From positions 2,294,276 to 2,358,275 of the forward strand of contig KL647291.1 of NCBI GenBank assembly GCA_000727475.1: a DNA stretch of 64,000 nucleotides, in the 5' to 3' direction. Positions within the stretch are counted from its first letter, which is position 1. Each line of letters opens with the position of its first letter. This stretch comes from Sarcocystis neurona (Eukaryota; Apicomplexa; Conoidasida; Eucoccidiorida; Sarcocystidae). Made by a program: the position numbers and the translations under genes. Shown one piece after another: positions 1 to 14,700 of the stretch. The notes below the pieces were generated by a model. The model saw only the letters and a list, made by a program, of their open reading frames with translations, was not told where the DNA came from and made no database searches.

Positions 1-1000
1 GTGTTTTGCCATGCTATCCGTCCGCAGTGACAATCCATAGGGAAAATTCAGTGTGCGCTTTGTTAATCCGGAGGTGCGCCGTGCCAGGCTTTCGTTACAC
101 CTAAGGCTTCGCGGGCGACGCTAGCTTGCGCAGGCGCGGCTGTGGAATGCCCTCGGGCTGCAGGCTTGCGGCAGCTAATGCGAATGTGATACGCAGCCGC
201 CGTGAATGTCACATAGTGCTGCGGTGAAGCAACGCGTCCCCCAAATCAATGTAGACCGCAGATTCGTTGGCACAAACGCTTTAGCAATCCCAGTCCCTCT
301 TTTCCCCGTCTAGCCTGGATCTGAAGCACTGATAGGCAACCCATCTTTTGCCATTCTGTCAGATACAGATACGTGTGTGTGGTATTCATTTTTAGTTTCC
401 TTCCTATGTTACCACAACGGAGGGTGCCACACACGCCTCACGGAGTGGGGTCGCCGATCGAGCTGCAGTCTCTTACACCTTGCGTAAATTCTGAGACTTT
501 CGGCGACCCGTGCCTATCAACACGCTATCTCCTACAGCGTGCGCTGCTGATATTTTCAGGTATTACACTAGTGTAATAACTCATGGCGAGATTTTCCTAC
601 GCGCTGTACCACTAATGTCGACGAGGAGTGTGCGGGCCGTGCTCCTGCCAGGTAAACATGGTACGTTTCAAGCGCATCCGTCCTGGGCAGCGTCTCGATG
701 TACGTAGCGTCTGCAAGTAGCTCGCTTATCCGGACATCGAACGGGGACGCAGTTGCCGAGTACACTGCAGCAGTATGGCGTCTTGTATCTGAAGCGGCAC
801 GACAGCCCTCGCTCGCTGCCTGCGGATGTTCCTCTAGAAGAGGAGGGAGATCTGGAGTCGGTTTTGGCTCCATGATGTTCGACTCAGTGGCGTGTTCTGC
901 TGGCCTCCTAAGGATCGCATTCTCAGATCGCTTGTATCTGAGAGTGTGACAGTGCGTAGACAGATCTCAAGACGTAAACGATCCTGATGAGAATTTGTGC

Positions 1001-1066
1001 CGACTGCTTCGCAGCTCAACCTGCGATCGGTTTGTTTCGACTGCTTCGCAGCTCAACCTACGATCG
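1001..1066. repeat. 37-bp tandem duplication
   Basis: A 29-base block starting CGACTGCTTCGCAGCTCAAC occurs at 1001 and again at 1038. The copies differ at one base (CCTGCGATCG versus CCTACGATCG). It is one of several isolated two-copy duplications in the repeat-poor segment. Confidence 0.85.
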
Positions 1067-4000
1067 TTCACGAGTATTCCTTTGAAGCTCTCCAGCGCAG
1101 ACAACACCTTGCTTGTCCTACGGGGCTGTTACATAGGCACGACCGATCATTCCATGAGTCAACACGGGCCTTTCAGCGGGTTAGCAATTCCAGCAAGTGA
1201 CAGCCACGGGGATGCGGAATCACTCAATGATTCCCGAAGTAATATCGTCAGCATCAGTGCCTGCGGTGGATTAGTGAGTTAAACACGCGCCGGCGCGACT
1301 ACGGGCAGTATCCTTACAGAGTTACATAGCCAAGCCCACGCCGGTGAACGCGGTCAGACCCATCGCAGATACCTCGACAGCACTCATAGATATGGAGTGA
1401 CGCACCCAGAAGTACACATCACCTGCTGTCCAGACATGCAACCCTGATCGGGACTGGGGCAACTCTCGCCGCGCTCAGACTCCGCATCATGCAGGATGGC
1501 TCCTCGCGGCGCGAGGAAGCTGCTTGTACTGATAGTGGCTGTAGCTCCGCCTCAAATGGGAAGGCTGCTCGCGGCGCGATGCATCCTCGTCCCTCAACAG
1601 TATTCAGTCATAATTAGGGACACGGCCACAGATCGGCCGCCCATAGAAGAAGTGTTGCAGATCAATTCACACTAAGCAAGCGCCTAGTACGTGTCCGCCC
1701 GTGCTGACCGCTATATCATTGATGGTGTCTCAGAACACTGCGTTAGCTGCTTGTACTGGTGGTGGGTGTAGCACTTCTGTTTTCCTCTTCGCAGCACGGA
1801 CAGTAGCCAACAGCTCCGCACTCGCGAAGTTCTGTTGTTGCCACGTTGTGAATAGCCACCCTCACTATTCTAAGCAACATCAACGTGGTGTCTTCGACAA
1901 CCAGTGACGTAAGCTGGCCACAGAATTGCAGCACCGATGCCTGCCAGAAGTCTCTGTTGGTGCGAGTGTGCCCTCGCGTGTTTCTTGTGATCGCCTTCGA
2001 GGAAGCGAGACATAGGTGGTCGGCGCCAACGTACAGACTAACGTTGCACTAATCGCTGAAGATATCAATTATATGGGGCCTCTCGTACCTGACGCTCCGC
2101 GACAGATCTCATTCGGCCCCGTCGAACATTGGTGGAGTCGGGGAGATGTAGTTCCTGTCTTCAGCCCTTGAGCTCGGATGTGACGCTGCGCGAAACGTGA
2201 CCGAAGGGCTCTCCTGAGGTCACCATCGTGCACGACCGTCGAAAATTCAGGGAGAGAGCTTTGATAAGAAGGGACGTCCCAGAGCGTGTCCATGCGAGAC
2301 GACGACGTAATGGTGTGCGATTCGACTTCACAAGGGATCAGTACGGACGACTGCGCACACCACTCGCTTTGTTCCACAATGTCCAAGAATGTGAGTCTAA
2401 ACCAACTCTCTGCGACGATGAAATCTGCGTGGGAATTCCGCCGTCCTTCAACACAGGTTCAGGGGAGCTGCGGCTGCATCAGTGACAACGATCCCCACAG
2501 TGCTGACCTCACCTGGACAAGAGAAGGATCGTGTAACACGCTCGAAGCGAAATAGCGTGTAACGGCGCCGGCACGATCAGAGATCTCCCTGTATCGCTCT
2601 TTTCCATCATATGGTTAGTGTGGTCTGCATGCGTGAACTAGTTTCAGTGAGCTCACAATAGATGTTCAGCACGATGCTGGTCACTTCCACCGATCCGTAT
2701 GATTACAGCGGTGCATAGAGTGGGAATGCGATCTGTTGCAACATGCATAAGGGCGCGTCACCGTGCGTTCCTCTCCGGGTCCGCATCAAGCTGAAGGAAC
2801 TGCGGTGACATGGCACGAGTGAACCCTGTCACTGTTGGTAGCGGCTCCAAAGTGCGGTTGAGACAAAATGAGGGGGAAACAAACGATAATAGGCCAGAGG
2901 CTTTGACAAGAAGAGTTTTGCCGAAACGTGGATGAGCAAACACCACCAGCACGCGACGCCGTTGTGACTTCATGGCTGACATGTTCCTATGGGGGTGATC
3001 TACGAAAGTACGAGTAGTCGAGTATTTACCGTGATGGTTGTTTTCTTTGGCTCGCCAATCTCACAGTCTCTCACTCTGCAGCCTATGTGAGCCTGCTGGC
3101 GGTGGGCCAGCTCACGGATGCAAAAACAGGTTAATCTGCCCTGAAGGTTGACTGCTTCTTTATTAGCCGCACACAGAGAACAAGCTTGCTACTGCGCAAC
3201 AAGAATGCGTTGTATGCTGAACTCCTCACTAAGCGCCTTCTTGCAAATCCTAATGCCTGCTTCCACCTCCGACACTCGACAGTGGTACTGACCTCTCCGC
3301 TACAGCATTGCACTGCATTCACCAGGACGTGTAGTTGCACCATCCCCGACCTTGCATGCCCCCGCTCACCTGAGGTACGCCAGGACGTACATACACTACC
3401 AGTATCTGGAACTTGAAGCTAGCGTATAACCGGCGTATCTGCCTGGAAAAGACAGCAAGGCAGCAGACTACAGGGAGGGTTGCACGTGCACGGGTTGTAT
3501 CTGGACACTGCAAGTCCCTGCTTTCGTTGCGTAATATGGAAGACCCCAACATATCACGTGCTTCTTGGTGGTGAGCTGCGTCACCTTGCGTTGAACACTA
3601 CTGACGCCTCTGTCAACCGAAGAAACACTCTGAGTCTATGAATTAACACTTCTGGCAGACTGCGGGTGAAGACGTTGTGCGCTGCGACGTAGTAGAGAAA
3701 ACTCCGGCGGCAGAACGCGGCAACCTTGCACTGATCAGGGAGAGCACGATCCCTACTCGAGCGGCGGTGGAACCGTCGACGCAGACACACGCCGCACTCT
3801 TCTGCTGCCTGATCCGTCTAGGTCCTGCAATAGGCTCTGTTCTAGTCTCGTGGTCTGTAAAAGGGTGTCTTCGACGTCTCAGCCGATCAGCAGTAAGGGT
3901 CTCCGTTCTTAGCGAACACCTTCCACTAAAGTGTGCAGCGCCCCACATGCAATTATAAAAGAGGACGCACTGCATGGGGTATGTAGGCGTGATCGCTCTT

Positions 4001-5858
4001 GTTTATCGGATTGTAGTCAGTTATCGCTCCTACGGATCAGCAGGCAGGGAAGAAAAGCCGGGGAACGTCCTGACGCCGAAATGGACTCCAGATCAGCACG
4101 TCAAACTCATTACTTCTAATCTTTTTCTCGAGTGCACTTCTACGTGCACTTTGTCTCCAAATAAGCACATGTGGGCCAACATGGTTTGCCGTAGACTCGG
4201 TCTTGAACTGAACAGTTATGAACATGGCCTTTTGACGTAGACCGTGAGCAGAAGCCTGAAGGTCCAGTGTACTGCGTGTCGCAGGTTCGCTTGCTGCTCG
4301 TAATGCCTCCCGCAAAACGCGTGGGCTCACACAACGAAAAGTGCAACGCCTCGGTCCTCGTGCCGCACGTCTGCTTGCTGTTCCTAGTGCCTCACTCAAA
4401 ATACGTGGGCCCACACAATGAAAGCTGGACTGCTTCGACGTGTAAATGGTACAGTGACGGCACTTCATCTACGTCCACCCAACGTCGGTCAAAAAACATA
4501 TTTTTTGATTACTTCTCAGCTGCCGTGTGTCTTGGAGGCGGCGTCCCTTCAGAAAAATGTAAGGACACCCTCTGCGGGCGCCGCAGAAAGATGTAGTCTC
4601 ACGCAGATGGCTCGCAATGATCTATGAAAAAGTGTTTTACCCGGCGTATGACGCTGATGTGCCAGGAGCGATTAGGAGACGGACTCTAGTGCTCGCGAGG
4701 CAGCAAGGAAGGCTGCGTGTTCGTGGTCGGGGACTCGACGTCCTCCCCAGCCTTGTGCATGCAATTTCAGACAGATGTTTTGAGGCGTTCTGCTCCAACT
4801 GCCACCGACCTGTTGTTTTCAAAGGGCAGCTACCCGAGAACCACCACTTTTTACACTCAGTTCGACCCCTTGTCTCTCCACTGTCACATTCAGCCGTAAT
4901 AGTTTGCGGGTAGCATGAGCTCGCGCAGGTGTGGCTATAAACGCACTCATGATCGCAGCGAGAGCTAGGAGTTTGACATGTGGCCAACATCCAACAGATG
5001 CTTTGAATCAAGATGGACGTGCAGATTCGTTAACACAAACACTCTGTATTCCAATTTCATGCTTCTGCAGTGATGTGGGTGTCTGACAGCACTCAGTGGG
5101 CACACGGCTTCTGGGGTGCTCTGAGTTACAGTTATGCGTAAGGGTGGCACCCGTTTTGAATTCTCTCGAAGACCTGCCACCACACAAGGAGCTACGTATG
5201 CCAACATGAAATTTACACTATCTCGACGCTATCTCCTACGCCTAGCCGCAGTGGTGCTTCGGTAACTACTCGGGCTGATACGGCAGCTTGGAATGAGAGT
5301 TCTCTAAGTGTTCGAGACCCTATAGTAATGTAGACGCAAATGTCGCGTACTACGCTACTGCCACGCACTTTCTACCAGAGCGGTGTGGCTGCGCAAAGTG
5401 GGTCTACAAGTAGCTTGCATACATGAGCATCAAATCCAGCATTTGGCGTCGCGCATTTCTGTTGTACGTGTGGTTGCCTGCCTACCTCGGCACTACAGGG
5501 CTCACTACGCATCGGTGAACACTCCTCTGAACTCAAGACTTGACGGTCATCTTGAAGACGCGTTGCTCAACTCAGCAGAGCCTCCTGCGTGGGTGTGTCG
5601 GGTGCTGACTGCGCTTATAGAGAAAAGTGTAGCAGTGCTCCGTCGCAAATAAAAAAGAGCTTCAAAAGGGTAATTTTGCAGCGGCGCTCCTTATGTACGT
5701 GCTGGTCCTAAACTTTGGGGGTCTTCACCGCATACGCACGGCCACCGCTTTGCGGACATTTGGTGTAGCAGGCAGAAGTGCGAGCTTCTTTGAAAAATAA
5801 CACAGGTCTGCTTTCCGCCATAAATCTGCAGCAGAAGTGGTGCGCCATGAACATCGTT

Positions 5859-5902
5859 GGTAGACAGACAGTATTCCTCTGTTAGACAGACAGTATTCCT
5901 CT
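5859..5902. repeat. 22-bp tandem duplication
   Basis: The block TAGACAGACAGTATTCCTCT occurs at 5861 and 5883, identical and directly adjacent. It is a simple two-copy slippage-type duplication with no surrounding gene. Confidence 0.9.
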
Positions 5903-8900
5903 CAAAGTCAAACCGTCTTCTTTTGGGCACAAGCGACCTTCAGCAGGGAACACGCAGAAATATAATGCACCACTACTTGAGTACGCACCAGCATCTTGGA
6001 TGACTCCTGCCATGAGTAACAGAGATTGGAAGGCACACTCGCCTGCTTACGGATAGGACCACGGGACACTGCTGCGGTACGACGGCATGCCGCGGAACGC
6101 GCTCAGCGCGAACTCAGGCGCATCGATACCAATGAAAGGTATAATCATTTTGAGGAGACCCTCAAAAACGTTCCCACCATTGATGTCCCGACCTGCAGCT
6201 TTGCGTGGGTTCGAGACAACACGTGGCAGCCTTTGATTCCATAAGGTTGCTTGTAGGTGAATCGCTGCGTAACGCTGGGCACTATCCCACTGAAATGAAG
6301 CATGTGAGACTTCAAGAAAAAGGCAGCGGTATGCCTTTTCCGGGGATTCAGTAGTAGGACGCGTCTAGAATGGCTTCGTCACTGGTGACTCCATTCTCAC
6401 CGAGACTGTCTTAGCCGATGGGGGAGGCGCTTTCTTGCGGCCGTTGCCAGAAGAACTCGACTTTTAAGCCAAGCGGCAACGAGAGTTGATGGTCACTTAA
6501 GAAGAACGTAGGCAGACGTCTCTGCTGCGGGGCCTGTCTATGATCTGTAAACCCTTAAGGAAGTAAGCTTCAAGAGCCACAGCACAAGAGACATTTGTCA
6601 ACAATGTCAGTACGCGAGGGACGGTCAGGCATGTGCGCTGCTCACGGTAACGTCCTGCACACATGTCTACATTGCCTAGCTGACGAGAGGTATAAACGTG
6701 CATCAAAGACCACGTGCGCAGAATAATAACTTCCACAGTTCTATTGTCTGAGGGCTGCTCCTCTGGATTGGCTCCGGAGGCGCTCTTCGCAACTGTTGGT
6801 TTAAATCCCCGCCAACACCGCTTGTCGGTGCTTTCTAGTGGGGTCGCGCCCAGAAGGAACTCTCATCGAGAAATATGGTACAACAAAATTTCAAACGACT
6901 TCGCGGCTGCGATGTGATCGATCGCGTATCGTCTCAATGTACTGTGCGAGTGTTTAAAATGTAGAGTCAAATGTAAAGCGTATCGCATCACGGATCTCCT
7001 CAAGATTTTGACGGCAGATCAGCCTAAACGTCAGCGAGGAGATTAGAAAGCTTGAAGTCTACAGCCAGTTTTCGAGTGGCGTAAAATTCCGAAAGAATCG
7101 AGAGGTGCAGGCAATTTCTTCCGTTGGTGTTCCTTATTGATGATTAGTGTTCGCGGTTAGTGTGGCCCTCGACCCCAGTGAGTGAGTGCACAAGGTCCAG
7201 AGCACCGTCACGGTCCACATTGCGGGTAACATGGGTAGCAGCCGAAAAAAGAGATTGGACGTCGGTGAAGCAAAGGCAAGTGCCTGTCCCATATGCTCAA
7301 ACATAAGCTTACTTCGTCTTTTTTGCATTTTGCGGGTAAAAGGATGTGCCAAGCCTCGAAGAGGCTGTCTTTTGTTGCCGCTACAAATACATATGCCGGA
7401 CCTATGGCAGATACATCGCTTTCTGTTTTATAAAGAGCGTGGCAGCCCGCTTAGGAGAGCGTAGGCAGCCTTCCGCAGACCTCTACGAAAATGGTGCGCT
7501 GCAGGTTGCACGAGGGGAGGGTAAAAAGCTGTCCCGACTCTCGGGTACACGCTGATCTCTTTGTGCTGCACAGAGTGGCTCGCGCGTCCCCGTTGATGAC
7601 AGGCAATCGCAACGCTAAAAAACAATTAGCACTGTCCATACAACAGAGATCTTGGAATTTATCCACTGACAGTAAAAATATTTTCTGTCGGATGCTGCAC
7701 GCGTGCGTGAGAAATTTGGTACCGGTTTGTGTGCTCCTTGTAATGTAGTGTAATTGGTTGGGCTTACAGCATTAAATGTAGTTGGCGTTCCTCTTCTGTG
7801 AAAAATTTGCAACTGTGGAGGACACGTTATCCTTGCACGAGTCCGATGAGGGCCACCGAACGCGCTCGGTTAGTCGTGTGGCAGTGGGAAAACCTGGGGT
7901 GAATCCCGCTGCTTGAGTAATCTGTAGCGCTTGAAAATTTTGGGAACTTTATCGTCCGTGTGAAGCTCCAACAGCCAAGAAGCGTGACACGGACAATTAA
8001 GTTCGCAGGCGCTACAGATTATCTTGCCGCGATGCTTTTACCTGTGACACAATGCTCCATCTTTGGTAGTGTTTTCCAGAAGGAACGTTAAGAGGAACTT
8101 TGAGCTTGTAGATGTGAAGATTGGGCTTCCACAGCTTTATCGAGCCTTGCTATGTGTTGCGTCACACATTCTTTACCGTCTCTCCTGCCAGTACGAAATA
8201 CCAGTGGACGAAGCTGGCGTTCATCTCCATTTACAGCGCCTTTGCTTCGTAGCTCCGAATAAAGAGTGACTGATGCTCGGCCCCGTCTTTCGCAAGCTTG
8301 ATTTCAAGAGCCGTGCTTGTCACGATTTTCACATGTGTAGCTTGTGCAGTACATGCCAGATCCGGTATACGATTGCAGTTTTGGAAAATGTTGAGTAGCT
8401 GTTTAGCAAGCTAGCACATATCTCTCGTGCGCACTATCATCGTCCAAAGGGCCTTTAGCAGGAAGAGGTCATTTTCGCAGCGGACTTGTTCTCGTCCCAA
8501 GAGAGACGCCTTCTGGTGAGCGCATTGGTGCATGCTGGGGCTCGCGCTCACTCGTTCCCAGGTGCACAGCGCACAATTGGAGGATCAGGTAAACTCGCGG
8601 GAGGGGTACAGCGATCCGACCAAGGTGGAGGCGTCTCAGCGTAGACACAGAAGCCAGCACTGATCGGTCTTGCACATACAGCAGGCAGTCAAAAGGCGCG
8701 CTTAGTAAGTCTTCTTGAGCATGTTAGAGGGGGCTTTTTAGTAAAGTACGCTTCTGGCATTGCGCCCGCACCCCTATCCTTGAAAGCAGGTTTGCGGACA
8801 ACAGTCGTCACAATGCGCTGGTGGACTTGGCGTTTGCGCTGCCTTCTAGCAGCTTCTGTGTCGCTACACCGTCAACAGCAGTATTGCTGTTTGTCGCTAA

Positions 8901-10104
8901 CCAGCACGTGTGTGGCTACTGAAGTAACAGACTGAGGTATTTTGTGTTCTCACGTTGAGTCGACCGTGCTCCCTTTTCAGGGGAACGTGTAAATCATGTG
9001 ATATCCATGGAATAGGAGCAAATACCTTGGAGTTTTTAGTGGCGTCTCGCACAAGATATTTGTATGCAGTTGTTCCGAGTTCTTTTGTTTTGATCGCATG
9101 CTCACTGGAAGTATTGTACACGAGTGGCATTGAAGTCACTCACTGCCCCAGGCGCACCTGAACTTGGCTGTAGAAGACTCGCAAGTTCGTCTGCTTTGTC
9201 TCTAGGTGTGAACGCTACCAGCGTATTTAGCTCGACGAGCGCAGAGATAGCGCAGTCGTGAAACGTAAGGCTTTCGATTGATTGCACGAAGGAGCAGCGT
9301 ACGTGCCGGTCGCGAGGTCGACAGCCCCCTTTTCTTGATTATCTCGTCCCGCATCGGAATAAAAGCGCAGCGCTGCGAACACTTACTCCAATTTTCTTAG
9401 TTTTGGCCGTACACGTGGAGCAACAGGATTCCGCGCTGTTGTGATAAGCGTTGTCGAGCGCAACAAATACGCTCGTGCAAAATAAACAAAGCCAATGAAG
9501 GGCGATAGCGTACGCAGCGGAGACAACTACCTTGCGACTGAGTAAGGCGTACCCAGTGCGCAGGTCCCGGCGTCAAGGCGCAAATGTAGAGACCTATACA
9601 ACTCCCTTGGTTTGGCAGAACGCTGCCTCAACTTGACTCAGGGCTCACGAAGAGCGGGCTACATGAAACAGTTTCTGCTAAATCATAGGCATCAAACAGG
9701 TTCTTTGTGAATGCGTAGCCCAGTTCGTAAGTGCAGCGCCAGACTCATCGTGGATGGTATCACTCTTCTTGTGCTCCGCAAGTTCTGTCAAGCTGAGTAT
9801 GCCGCTCAGCAGTGGTGTAGCCAAAGATCGGCGATGGTTTCGAATCGTGTAGGACCTACTAGGCTAGGCAATGAGTGATACTTGACCGAGTAGGTCGTAC
9901 ACATTTGATGACACCGGCGGATCAGTTTCGAAGTGGTCGAAGGCGTCTTTTCAGCTTCGTGCGACATAATTATTAAATGTGCTAATTCGGGTGGCCACAC
10001 GTCAGTCGCTCTCTTTATTCACTATTTACTGGTGAACAATGCCAGTGAGGGGCATCAAGCAAAGCCCAGCTTTCCTGCGCACATGCGCACATGTTTGCGC
10101 GTGT

Positions 10105-10132
10105 GATCCCCCTTCCCCCTGGAAGGGGGATC
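10105..10132. repeat. perfect 12-bp hairpin
   Basis: GATCCCCCTTCC is followed by a 4-base loop (CCCT) and the exact complement GGAAGGGGGATC. It is GC-rich and perfectly paired. No coding frame or T-tract lies beside it to suggest a function. An artefactual origin or a small inverted duplication is also possible. Confidence 0.8.
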
Positions 10133-10769
10133 TGCCGCATGTATTCGAGACGCTGATTATCAAATCGGCATGTGAGGGTTTGCCTAAAATTGCGTGAGGC
10201 TAACGACTTCCCAGTCCCTCCGGATCACTCGGGCTACACATTTGGAGGAAAATGAAAGCGTTAGCTATCTAGCTGACATGGGTGCACGCGAGGTGTCTCA
10301 AATTACGCGGTTTGTTGCCCCTCGAGCATAGTGTCGTAGAGTGTAGTTTCTGAAATGCCGCTCGCTTCAACCAAAATTCACTGTACGGTGACTGGCCGCC
10401 GATGGCAGCGGCACTACACGATACATTTGACACAGAAAAGAGTCGCCTTTAGTACTGCTCGCGCCACTATACTTCTCAGCAGCAGCTTAGCGACGGCCGC
10501 CTTTAATGTGTGTGAAACAGTCACAGTTGCGAATCGCCTACTCCCACAGTACCACTGCTATCGAACTGACATTAACGCCGTTATGTAGGGTGCATCGTAC
10601 TTGAGCGTAGTATCGTCTGTCCGAACCCAGAAGGGGTGCAACAGCATCTTTCCTATCCACTATACATGCAGTACGACGCAAATGTAGTTGTCAGAACACT
10701 AAAGGTGTGAGCAACGGTCTCCACAGGTCCGAACAGTGTACACAGTTGACTTCGCTCTAGCATATACGG

Positions 10770-10973
10770 AATTAAGGAATTCGTTGCTTCATACAATTCT
10801 TGACTGCGGGACAGACTATTCACAAGCATAAGACGAGATTACGGATCAAGCGTGCTTCCAAATGAAGTGGAAGCAATTAAGGAATTCGTTGCTTCATACA
10901 ATTCTTGACTGCGGGACAGACTATTCACAAGCATAAGACGAGATTACGGATCAAGCGTGCTTCCAAATGAAGT
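10770..10973. repeat. 105-bp tandem duplication, two copies
   Basis: A block of about 99 bases beginning AATTAAGGAATTCGTTGC at 10770 recurs without visible change at 10875. The period is 105 and the two copies are separated by a 6-base linker. The identity suggests a recent event or an assembly duplication. No frame runs through it. Confidence 0.92.
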
Positions 10974-11596
10974 CGCTCACCTCACCCAAATGGCAAGGTG
11001 AATGGCGCTATGATGGGCTGCCGGTGCATGGGGTGTGGATGCAGACAAATTTTTAGCGATTATGCAAGCAGTAGCCGTCGTTGGCTCATGTGTTCCACGA
11101 AGCAGGGGTATCTTTCCTCAATAATGGCATAACCTCCAGAATTCAACTATCTGAAGGGTGAATGTCCTAAGGCAGCCCTTAGAACGGGTACGAACGCTTT
11201 GCGTCACACGCTTCGGCCTCCAGTAGTAATAGCTACACCTGAAAAACTTAGGAAAACGCACTGCATACGATGAACTATAGGCATCTTTGTCGCGCACGAC
11301 TTGGCCCGCGCGATATTCGAGGCTCTGTCGCTACGAGCCAGCGGCAGTGGCACATAAACAGTATAGACTGTACTTTGACGTATGCGGACAGCCACAAAAA
11401 ACATTGTTTTATTTGTTTGTTCCCAGCTACGTCTTCTTCAGCCACTTGCGTTGTTGCCGTTTGTTCTATCGATTTAAAGACAATCGTACGCAACATCGCA
11501 AGAATGTTGTCGGAGCAGCTGCATCGCTGTGGTGCAACACAGAGGTTCCACACGATAGACCTGTAACCTCACATCACCGTGGGCACTTAAGCGCGT

Positions 11597-11725
11597 CCAG
11601 CGACACTCGTGCAGGGGACCTGTTGGGAAAAAACCTCAGATATGCCTTCCCCAACAGGTTGTTTCACGCATTCGGACACTCGTGGTCCCCAACTGTCAAG
11701 AAGTTGGGGGGAACAGTGGTCTAAA
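11597..11725. repeat. cluster of inverted repeats
   Basis: CCTGTTGGG pairs with CCCAACAGG about 25 bases downstream. A second stem, CCCCAACT/AGTTGGGG, follows directly. The words ACACTCGTG and GGGGAC recur between the stems. Together they could fold into two consecutive hairpins. No terminal repeats or target-site duplication are visible, so I do not call a transposon. Confidence 0.5.
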
Positions 11726-14700
11726 TCTTTGTGTCCACCGAGGACAGGCACAGCGATACAACAGGTACCGTGCGTAATTTCACGTGTACGTCTTTCAGCT
11801 GAAAATGTTGGTCATCGCTACCGCGTCACTCGCCCCATATGCGGGGTAGGCTCGGATGCAGGGTGGGTGGCAGTTAAACTTCAGCTGCGTGCACTGCGCT
11901 TTGGGAAGTTGGCTGAATTCTCCCTTCCAGAGATAAATTCGAGCACGAAGTTCAGTCGGACTTCAGTCAGATATTAGTATGATCACGCTTCTTCCCAGTC
12001 TTGTAAGTGAGGGCAAAAAGGCGGCCTACGCACGCTTTCCTGTGTGTAGTCCTCTTCCGCCGACCTAAGGCCGCCTCGCACAGGCTGCACGGTGTCAACC
12101 CTGTATAGAACCGCCTACACCTTTTCTGTACGTGGGGGCTAGGGACGTGAAATACACAATCACAGGGGGGAGGCCGCGACCAAATGTCGTGCGCGTTCTA
12201 CCAGCACGTAGCTAACCAACACACTTCGGATAGAAGCGAACGCCTACTAACAGTTTCCTAACACGCAATGTCATAAGTGAAGGCTACAGAATCGGCAGCA
12301 ATGCTGCACTCAGGCAGCGCTTCGTAGAGCAACTCCGAGGGCTGGCCGCCATGTGAAGCACCTTCTGTTTAGGCGCCGTAATACGATAAAAGTGTGATTG
12401 AAATAGGATTGCAAAACATCTCATGCACTTATACACCAACGGGGAGACAGTGGCAGATTCCACCCCGCGGCCCAGCTGAAGAGAATGCTTGTCGTGCTAA
12501 GTCCAGTTCACTTTTGAATGCGCATCGCCGTCGTAGTTGCGCATATGCTACATATGTATTCGTAGATAAACAGTGAGAGAACAACGCTGTGTTCTTCCCT
12601 GACAGCGCGCATTGTGTGGCACACACTGTACCAGATTCTCTACTTGTGACGGCGTGCCCAGCAGATAAGCTTCCCTCTTCGACGTCTTCCACGCACTAGA
12701 CTCACGGGAAACAACGACGACCACAAAAGTTTTCCCTTATTTTTGTCCACCCTCGGCACTGCGCCCGCATGCCGTCAAATGTTCCTCCCAATACATTCCA
12801 TCCCGACAGAGGACATTTCTATTGTCTATCTGCATAGGTTGTTTATTTCCTCTAAACGATGCAAAGTACAGCCTAAATTGCATGACGAGACTTTTCTGCA
12901 CGTAGGCGTTCTTGTAAGGCGTGTTCGCTTTGAAACAGAAGAACGTCTACCCTGTGAAATACGACTCCCATAAAGGCACTGTACTTGAGTGTATGTGGGT
13001 GTAAGACGGTCGAAGTGAGGTCGCTCACCGAGCTCTAGTACTCTATCAGAGGGAAGGTTGCTACGGACGTCACGTGAAGAGGTTTGCCCTGGTGCCTTGC
13101 CAAGCGGAGAGCGCGTGGCGACTAATGCCGCCAGAGGGATACTGCCGTTGACCATGGAGATATCTGTTGAAGCATCACAGACATAAGGTGAAAAGGGGTG
13201 AAAGCAGTGGGCCGAAAATATTAACATACACTATGCAGTCAAACTGCCAACTACGGGAGGAGGTGGCCACGGAGAAGCAGAGCGATAGCAGAGGTAGCCT
13301 GCCGCTATTTCTCTGTACCACATTTGCCAAAACAAAGATCTTACTGCATAGCGTTTCCGCAGGAGATATGGGGCCGTCACTTGTGTGCTAAGCGATAGAC
13401 ACGGAGCACAGGAGAGTGAGTATCTCTTACACAGACGTACATAGAACTATGCAAATGATGCTTACCAGGTGCCTTATGCAGGTTACGAATACTTTGCACG
13501 GGTGATACCCGGATTTATAAGCGCCCACATATGTATATCTCTGTGCAACTGTGCATATGTGCCGTAATGCTGAGGCGTGCACGGTAGATGTAAGATATCT
13601 CGGTTTTCTAGTGTGGCGCGCTGAGGGGCGACGCGTGAGCGACATATCGAACTCCCGGCTTAGGTAGCTGGCTGAAAAGGAGCAATTGGTGACATCGCAC
13701 AGTCTCCCACAAACCTCCCATGTGTTGCGTACTCTTCTGGGTGAAAGCCGGCTTATCTTCCAAGGAGCCACTGCATGGAGCGCCGCGTTTCCATGTGTGT
13801 CGGTTCTGAAGTGCGGGAAGAGATTTTTAGGAGGGACAGACGTCTATTTACCCGAGTCGTTTACCAAATGTGTCTTCAAAAATCACAAAAAGATGTTAGC
13901 ATCGGAGAGTTTGGCGCGGAAGGAGGATGGACTCGTGGCACTCTAGAATTGTGGGCATCTATGTAAGCTACAATTAAAAAGTTTCCAACTTGAGAGGGCG
14001 CGTACAGGACAGTTTCCAGCAGTGCGCGTCTTTCGGTCTGGGATAAATTTGCTGGTTCCGCTGACTTCCCTCCAGCGTACTTCTCATATAGAGGAAGAAC
14101 GGGTCGCGCGTAGCACGAGTAGCTACACGCTTCGCGCGTAATTAGTCGGAAGTTCAGCCTGAAAAAGACGCATGTGGTACTCCACAAGGACAAGTTATTG
14201 AACTGTGGAGTGGGGTTCGATGGTAAATGGAGGCAAGTTGTTGGGCAGTTTACAACGAAACGCGTGTTACCCAAAGAGGGCAGCCTACGCTACTATAGCG
14301 GTCTGTGGTACACGCTTCAAATGCAAAGAAGGGACAGCACGGAAGCATGTCCTACCTGGTGTGCATGAAATTGTAACAGGAAAGAAAGGCGTTTACCAGA
14401 CTGTCTCCAGCGGGACCTGAGGAGTGAATTAAAAGTCGGCGAACGAGGAGGGGCTGCACAGCGGCGTATGGCGAACTTTCAAGTGCAAAGGCTTTTACGC
14501 CGCGCAAAAAGAGTGAGATCGAGCAGCTTGTAAAATGCGTGATTTACAGTAGGAAATCGACGCGCGGCCAGGGGGACCCTTGTGTGTAATGTGATGGTGC
14601 ACCATGCAGTGATGTGTTGTGGTTTTATGTGTCCCGCGTGGTTGGCAAGCGAAGGTAGAGGGTCCAGTCCCGTAGCTCGATTATGGGTGTGCCCATGCTG

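Noticed and set aside
7829..7870. Hammerhead-like words CGATGAG...CGAA
   Set aside because: The invariant CTGATGA core reads CCGATGA and no consistent stems I/III were found.
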